Program-made: the position numbers and the translations under genes
Shown here: piece by piece, positions 58,155 through 64,000 of the stretch
Layout: every line of letters begins with the position of its first letter
How positions within the stretch are numbered: the first letter of the stretch is position 1
Notes under the pieces: model-generated
What the model was told of the DNA's origin: nothing
Seen by the model: the letters and a program-made list of their open reading frames with translations, nothing else
The model's database searches: none
Source: Augochlora pura
Lineage: Eukaryota > Arthropoda > Insecta > Hymenoptera > Halictidae
Assembly: GCF_028453695.1 (NCBI RefSeq)
Contig: NC_135773.1
Location: forward strand, 13,702,001-13,766,000
DNA: 64,000 nt
Direction: 5' to 3'

Positions 58155-58279
58155 CCGTTTGACTGCTACGCGGCGCAAAAGCGCTGCGTTCATTTGTCCT
58201 CGAAAACCGCACGTTTATTGATCATAAGAGAAGATCAATTTTCGTGCGTTCTTGAAAGAATTGCTTAGCAGTCAAACGG
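58155..58279. mobile_element. 125-bp piggyBac-type MITE
   Basis: The 14-base ends CCGTTTGACTGCTA and TAGCAGTCAAACGG are perfect inverted repeats, and TTAA flanks both sides (58151-58154 and 58280-58283). That combination is diagnostic of piggyBac-type insertion. The interior holds a second imperfect hairpin (GCACGTTTATTGATC with GATCAATTTTCGTGC). No ORF. It sits in the upstream region of the minus-strand small gene and could carry regulatory sites. Confidence 0.85.
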
Positions 58280-59661
58280 TTAATTATGAGTATCGATAAG
58301 ACTTACCGGGAGTCCTAAGCCGCCAGCGGTTCACTTTAAGAGTGTGAAGTTAGCGACTCTGTGCCTCCAATGTCTGCGCATCAAGCTAAAGCACCATCTA
58401 CAGTTTTAAATTTTTATAACCCATTTTTTTTTCTTAGAGGTTTTACGTCGCATCAGCTGCAAGGCTATTAGCGACCTTCTATTTAAATAGACCTTATATT
58501 TTGTTTATTAAGCCTGTATCTCTCAGAAATTTTAATAGGTCCTTGATTAAACCATTTTATCGTTACCAAGTTTCTAAAGAAGAACTCAAAATAAATGAAA
58601 CAAGAAAATTATTACCATCAAATAATTTCAAACAATTTGCTATTTAGATTTTTATTGGTTTCTTACTTTTTTTTAAATTGACAATTTTGTTAGCTGACAA
58701 AGATAAAAAATAAAGAACTTCTCCCAATTAAAAATTCTGAAAAAAATTATTCACGTACAGATGTTATGGATACAAGTACAAATATACAGTTCAACATCTT
58801 TTTGTGACTTTTGATTTTGAAGCATCCTTATAATGTTGCATTTTTTCGTCAGATGTTTTTAAAAAGTTGGGGATATCATCACGTTATCAATCAAATTCTA
58901 TTCTAATGAGAAAGCGAATGCAATTCCATATAAGGAGTTTCAATCTACCCACGATAAAACTCAAAATTTGTTGTTCCTTACACTCTTCGCTGAAACGAAA
59001 CGGTATTTAATTTACCAAATAGCTCCACGAACAACTCATTTATCAGACCTAAAACTTTCTTCCATATCTTTCTAACAAGCCATCGCGATCGGTGAAAAAT
59101 GGGCTTTCGTAACAGCCGGTACACAAGTCCCAGACAGTCGCCGGACTGTTTGATTTTCCCATCGTCTCGGAGGGAGCGTTACCTTCCAAGCATACTATTT
59201 TTCCCGGCGGATCGCATCTGGTCGGCAGAACAACTTTCACACAAAGAAAAATTAGAAACTCGCGGCGCAACGATAAGCTGGACACCGGACTGGCTTGGAT
59301 CATAGGATCGCCGCTGCGGCGAATAAACGATTGAGACATAGATTTCCATCGATTGTGAGCAGGAATGCGACGCGACCGTGGAATCGTAAATGAAGTCATT
59401 TGATCGGCGACGCGACGAAGAAAAACGCGATCGGCCACCTCGAACGAATGGTGCAGCAGCTATCCCCTGATTACTTTCATCTCACGTAGATCGTTTCATT
59501 GCGAGCGCCGCGAAAATTACTCGCGGCGCGAGATTTTCGCCTCGCGTTCTCAATAAGCCTGCACCCGTCCCACCAGTTATAAAGAGCGCCGTCAGAATGC
59601 CTGGCAAGCTCCCGCGAAATTCATAAACTTCTGGCAGTCTTCTCTCCTTTTGCCTTTTCAA
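58280..59661. other. AT-rich, then GC-rich noncoding
   Basis: 58300-59040 is AT-rich with stops throughout. The 129-codon minus frame at 59049-59438 has no motif, starts only at a non-ATG codon, and is read against another frame. Nothing supported. Confidence 0.5.
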
Positions 59662-59675
59662 CCCCCCCCCCCCCC
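59662..59675. repeat. poly-C run (14 C)
   Basis: Fourteen consecutive C on the plus strand; the second such run in the window after 12401. Confidence 0.95.
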
Positions 59676-60319
59676 TGGCAAGCGCCCCCGTCCCCTTTCT
59701 TCGGTAGTCGCGTATTGCTCGGGAGTATAATGAAAGCGGACAGATATTCGTGCTCTTTAGAAACTATGACTTGCAGTACCGTAACGCCCTCGAGCGAATA
59801 ATTCGCCATTACAAATGGCCGAAGTTGCCGGGACTCTCATTTAGCTCGTTATCGACTTCTTCGAAAGAACTTCCCCGTCCGTTACGAAGGGCCTCTGTTG
59901 CCACTAACTTTGCTCGGGCTAGGAGTCTTCCAACTTGTCCTGGATCGACAAGAAGTTTCCGTAAAACGCTTATGAACATCTTTGTATTCTCCAGTTGACC
60001 AGTTGGTTGGAGAACAGAATGAATGTTGTAAGTGTGGAATGATTCTAGCTTACGTACTTTTTAGCTGCCGCTTTCCTAAACATTTTTAGATTTTTTCAAA
60101 TTGTTCCAACCGCATTGTTGAGCCCTCATTCAGTCGCAAATAAATGTCATTGTCCTGAAAAATACAATACAATTACTTTATGATCGCCCGATTTTACGGT
60201 CATAAGAGGGATCGTTCAGGTTAGTTGTGGGAAAACTGTCGTCGTTTGCTACTTCAATGGTGATAATTTACATGTACAATTTAAATATCACAAGTGTGAA
60301 GACTACACTTACGTACGCT
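59676..60319. other. noncoding
   Basis: GC-rich to 59990, then AT-rich. No signal seen. Confidence 0.5.
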
Positions 60320-60390
60320 TAATGTAATTTAATGTAATTAATACTTTTGTAACTAATACTTTTGTTACTTAATGTAATTAATACTTTTAA
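60320..60390. repeat. tandem repeat, about 40-bp period
   Basis: TAATGTAATTAATACTTTT occurs twice, with a shorter TAATACTTTTGTTAC copy between. AT-rich and noncoding. Confidence 0.8.
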
Positions 60391-63300
60391 AGATATCCAG
60401 AAAGATAAGAAAACACCTATTTACCTCCGAGAGCTGTTTCCGCCTTGAAAACCCTACCAAAATCATGAATCGTGCACGAAGTCTCTCCAATAGTCTAAAA
60501 CGCTTAGCTATCCACGAACGGGGGTTTCCCAGCAGTTCGAAAATAATCGAAAAACACCACTGCATTAAAATAGTAAGCGTAGAACGATTCCAACCTACAT
60601 TTTTCTTGGCACACGGTTTTCCCGACCGAGTGAAGTTGTTTTTGGTTTACGACCTAACTGTTGCGCACGTCAGCTTTTAAAATGTTTCACAACTTTGTGC
60701 AGTAGGTTAATCCGATTATTCCACAAAGATTTGCGGTCCGTCGGTCACAGATTAGCTCGCGCGACTTACGTTCACTTTTATAAACATCCTGGTGGACGAT
60801 TGGTGGAGCTACCGCTCCACGTAATAGCACTGCTTATGAAACGGATTCGATCGTTGAAACGCGTACGATTTTAATTAGTTTTTGCAGACGGCTGTCGACC
60901 GGCTCCGTTATGGCTTCGTCTGGTCGATTATGATTGCGTTGGCGGCACGTGTCTTATTAACGCACGTTTTTTGACAACCCAAAGCACAGCGTAAATTTTC
61001 TTCATACTTAATAAAGAGAATATATTGCACTCGACGCATTCGTTGCTGCTGACGTAAAAACTGCTTTTTCTCGATAGTCGATCCCTGGTCACGTAAAGTT
61101 AAATTGTATTACGTGCTAGTTGACTTTTTCGCAATGATCGGTATGCGATATATGTTCAGTTTATGTTCGAGCAAATTTTCTGGACAATATTAATCAATGA
61201 ACAATGAACCTTATGGATAGAAAATATTTTCGTAACAAAATTTTTATCTTGAGTATTTTAACAAGTTGCAAACTAATAAGAACGTTTCAAAACTCTTCCT
61301 AAGTTTTCTTACCTGCCTTGTCTTTGAAAATCCAAGGCTTCTGCAAGGTTTTCTGCAATTATTGCTGACAATTTTTATTTCACATATAAATCTGCAGTCC
61401 AGTCATAAAATATTTGTGTAAAACAATTTTGGTTAGCAGGATTCAATAAGGTTGAAGACATCTTCTTCGTGTTAGATCTTAAATTTTGGTCCTCGTCTAC
61501 GTTAATTTAATTACTCCGATTGCGACTTTTATTTTCATTTGACCGTGTTGTCATAGCGTTAAAAAAATCGTATGTATTTCATAGCAATCGATCCTGTGCA
61601 TCGAGCAGAATCTGACGACCGCCGCAAGGAACTTTGACATAGATTAATAACCGGCTAGCTTTTGTCTGGGATCCCCTTATGGTTCTTTCCGCGGCCCGCC
61701 CGTTTAAACGTCACCTCTTGCAAATCATGGCCCGTCCATATCTTCCGTTTTACCCACCAGTTGCAGTGAATGCCTGAACAGTGCAAAGATAATCGAGTGT
61801 CGGCTGCGGAACGAGCTGGATGAAGGTGAATTGCAGAAACATCCCTCTCTGCCGGTAGTCTCGTTAGCGCGAGGGACGGCCCCTGGGACGGAACCAGCCG
61901 TCGAATTATGCAGATCAGTTGGTACGCGTGGGGTGACACGGAAGCATGCCGATACAAACGGCGTTTCTTACCCTATGCTCGCTGAGCTTCGGCTTTGGAG
62001 GCCTCGGAACGCGCGTGGGACCCAGATCGGCTCGAACTAAGTCACGGAGACCCCAAGTTCTTGAATAACTTTGAATCAGATCATAGGGTATTTATCTGAA
62101 CAACTTCGCACACGGTCCCGTTTCCACGCTATATCCAATGATGTTCATAAAGAAATTTTAGAATCAATTATTTTGGATGAAAATTACTCATTTATCGCAT
62201 TCGTGAAAACGAAGCCGCGGATAAAAAAATGTTATACCAAATTTTTTTCTCGCTCTGTATAGTTTCTCCAGAAAATCAGTACCTCTCTGTAGCATTGATT
62301 CCAAGCGCAACAAGAACCAGATTTATCCAGAGTTTTAAATCTGTTAGTTCAATTACTGCTTCGAGAAAACCCAGAACAAGGGGAACATTTGTTTCGCCTC
62401 GCAGTAAGAATAAAGCAGGAACGTGAACAGACAACGGACGCAGTAAATTTCAATTCCTCCCCGCAACGCTTTGATGATTGGAATTAAATAGTAGCATATT
62501 TCATTAAGAACTTTATACGATCACAAATAATCCGGAGAATTTATTAAACCTTGATCGAGCCTCGTGTGCTGTTCTATTTGCCGGTAACCGTAAAACGTAA
62601 AAACTTCTTCATGTAAACGTTTCCTTTTACTTTATAAATCGACGGGTGCCATAAACGCATCAAGAGCGGCCTGTCCGCTTATTACAGCAGCAACGATGCG
62701 CCGCTATTAAACTGCAACCAATCGAAGTACAATAAGAAACGGCGATTGCACAGGTGTTGAAGTTACGGTGCGGCGATTCCGACGGGCAATTCTCGCCAGG
62801 ACGGAAGCCTAGATATTCCTCAGGCTGTAGATAGTCAATTACGCGATCCTGCGCGCGGGCGATCATCAGGATCGTCTGAAAGGAGGCGACGGTAGCCAAT
62901 AGAAAGGAATCGGCGGCTACCCCTATCGAATGCCGGCTCCCAACCGTGACTGGGCATTACGGTGTTGACTGTCCGTCACACATCCCCGAGCCCGAATGAC
63001 GACGTTTATAAGGTAGTGTCAACAACGGTGGGTAATGATGTGCGGCCCCCATAGCCGGCGACCATAGGAGCCTGCCAGCGGGCGGTCGGGCACCCGCAAC
63101 GTATCATCCCGTCACGCTACATTGAACGTCATTGTCCGAGCTAAAGTCGCCGTTTATCGCTCAACGGGTGACGGCATGCGGACGTACCAACCGAACTCTC
63201 CCTGGTTTCCTGCTTCTCTTTTGCGGATGCCGCAAAAAACCGCAAATAAAACGATCGCGCCGATCTATCCCTGGACACGTCCCGCAGGAACCACGATCCC

Positions 63301-63677
63301 TTTTAGCGCGATCGTATATGGATGACATGATTCTTCATTCAGCTTTGGAAATTACGTCTCTGGAGGTCGTTAATCGGTAATTTCATGCGAAAACTTGTTT
63401 TGACGACAAGGCAAACGGTACGATCAAAGTCAGTCGTCTATGCGCGATAGTTGAACCGAGAAGGGCAATTTTACATATGCAAATAAAATCAAAGTGTAGA
63501 ATAAAATCTTGTCATTTTAGGCTTCTTTTAGACTGCGCGCGTCTTCTCCGAATTTCCAAATTTCTTTCCTGTCGAAAACGGCACCTCCCTCGCCTTCTTT
63601 CTGCTGTGCGGAGACTTTGGACAGTATAAGATAGATTGAAAAGCCAACAAATGAAAATGACATTCTCGGGTCATTAA
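60391..63677. other. alternating GC-rich and AT-rich noncoding blocks
   Basis: GC-rich around 60400-60960, 61580-62060 and 62560-63480; AT-rich elsewhere. Frames up to 100 codons show no recognisable content, start context or splice frame. No repeats found. Confidence 0.5.
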
Positions 63678-63915
63678 CCCTTTGCACTCGAAGCCATTTG
63701 AACTGTAAATGTGAAATCATTTTCCTGGCTTATAGTATTTCTATTCTAGGCAATAAAATGCACCTTTAAGCGTACGAAATTGATTTTTGCGACTCATAGC
63801 AACAATCTGACTACTCAACAATTTTTTAAATCTATACTTTATCGTTATAAAAATTATTTTGGAACGTAATAGAATAATTAGTGGTGCCTCAGAGTCAGCA
63901 TTCGAGTGCAAAGGG
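63678..63915. mobile_element. 238-bp piggyBac-type MITE
   Basis: Ends CCCTTTGCACTCGAA and TTCGAGTGCAAAGGG are perfect 15-base inverted repeats starting with CCC, with TTAA on both sides (63674-63677 and 63916-63919). The AT-rich interior encodes nothing. Its ends differ from those of the element at 58155, so the two belong to different families or subfamilies mobilised in the same way. Confidence 0.87.
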
Positions 63916-63919
63916 TTAA

Positions 63920-64000
63920 TTTACTTCATTTCCTAATCTTTACATCGAGTCACATCACGTCCACAACGTCGATCGATCAGAGTTTGACCGATCAACCACC
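63920..64000. other. window end, noncoding
   Basis: Short flank after the TTAA element; nothing seen. Confidence 0.5.

Noticed and set aside
59049..59438. 129-codon minus-strand frame
   Set aside because: Starts only at a non-ATG codon, has no recognisable motif, and lies in a GC-rich block.
1..64000. CRISPR arrays, bacterial operons, rRNA genes, intact tRNAs
   Set aside because: None is present. The splice-like signals, mariner and TTAA elements and compositional pattern are those of an animal nuclear genome.

Overview
The window looks like insect nuclear DNA, most likely from a bee or another hymenopteran. This is inferred from three things: sharp alternation of GC-rich and AT-rich blocks of roughly 0.5 to 2 kb, no visible loss of CpG, and abundant (TC)n/(GA)n tracts together with mariner- and TTAA-type element relics. 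No long protein-coding gene, rRNA or intact tRNA was recognised. Most long open frames lie in GC-rich blocks where two to four frames are open at once, which points to chance. The best overall reading is a long intergenic or intronic region.

The strongest gene-like signal is at 57.4-58.1 kb. On the minus strand a 29-codon first exon encodes a hydrophobic N-terminus. It is followed by consensus splice sites, a 39-codon exon with a CxxC pair and a possible terminal exon, giving a predicted 116-residue secreted or membrane-anchored protein. On the plus strand a separate 51-codon ORF (57371-57526) with a good start context runs towards it and overlaps its tail by 44 bases. Weaker candidates are a 100-codon ORF followed directly by AATAAA (55625-55927), a 38-codon ORF that is the first ATG downstream of a canonical TATA box (17279; 17430-17546), a 64-codon ORF at 12111, and three splice-bounded possible exons (4671, 18115, 38737).

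Mobile DNA consists of short, non-autonomous pieces. Two elements have perfect terminal inverted repeats and TTAA flanks (58155-58279 and 63678-63915, piggyBac-type). A mariner transposase C-terminus survives as a relic near 30.1 kb, and an 82-bp mariner deletion derivative bounded by TA lies at 30668-30749. A family of palindromic elements of about 100-120 bp occurs three times (about 36.99, 43.97 and 45.04 kb). It matches no family I can name and may be undescribed.

The rest is noncoding DNA with diverged local duplications (21.5-21.8, 23.76-23.88 and 28.6-29.1 kb), degenerate strand-asymmetric tracts and many microsatellites. Block limits were judged by eye and are approximate. No operon-like gene cooperation can be inferred; the one spatial relationship of note is the TTAA element lying 86 bp upstream of the start codon of the minus-strand small gene.
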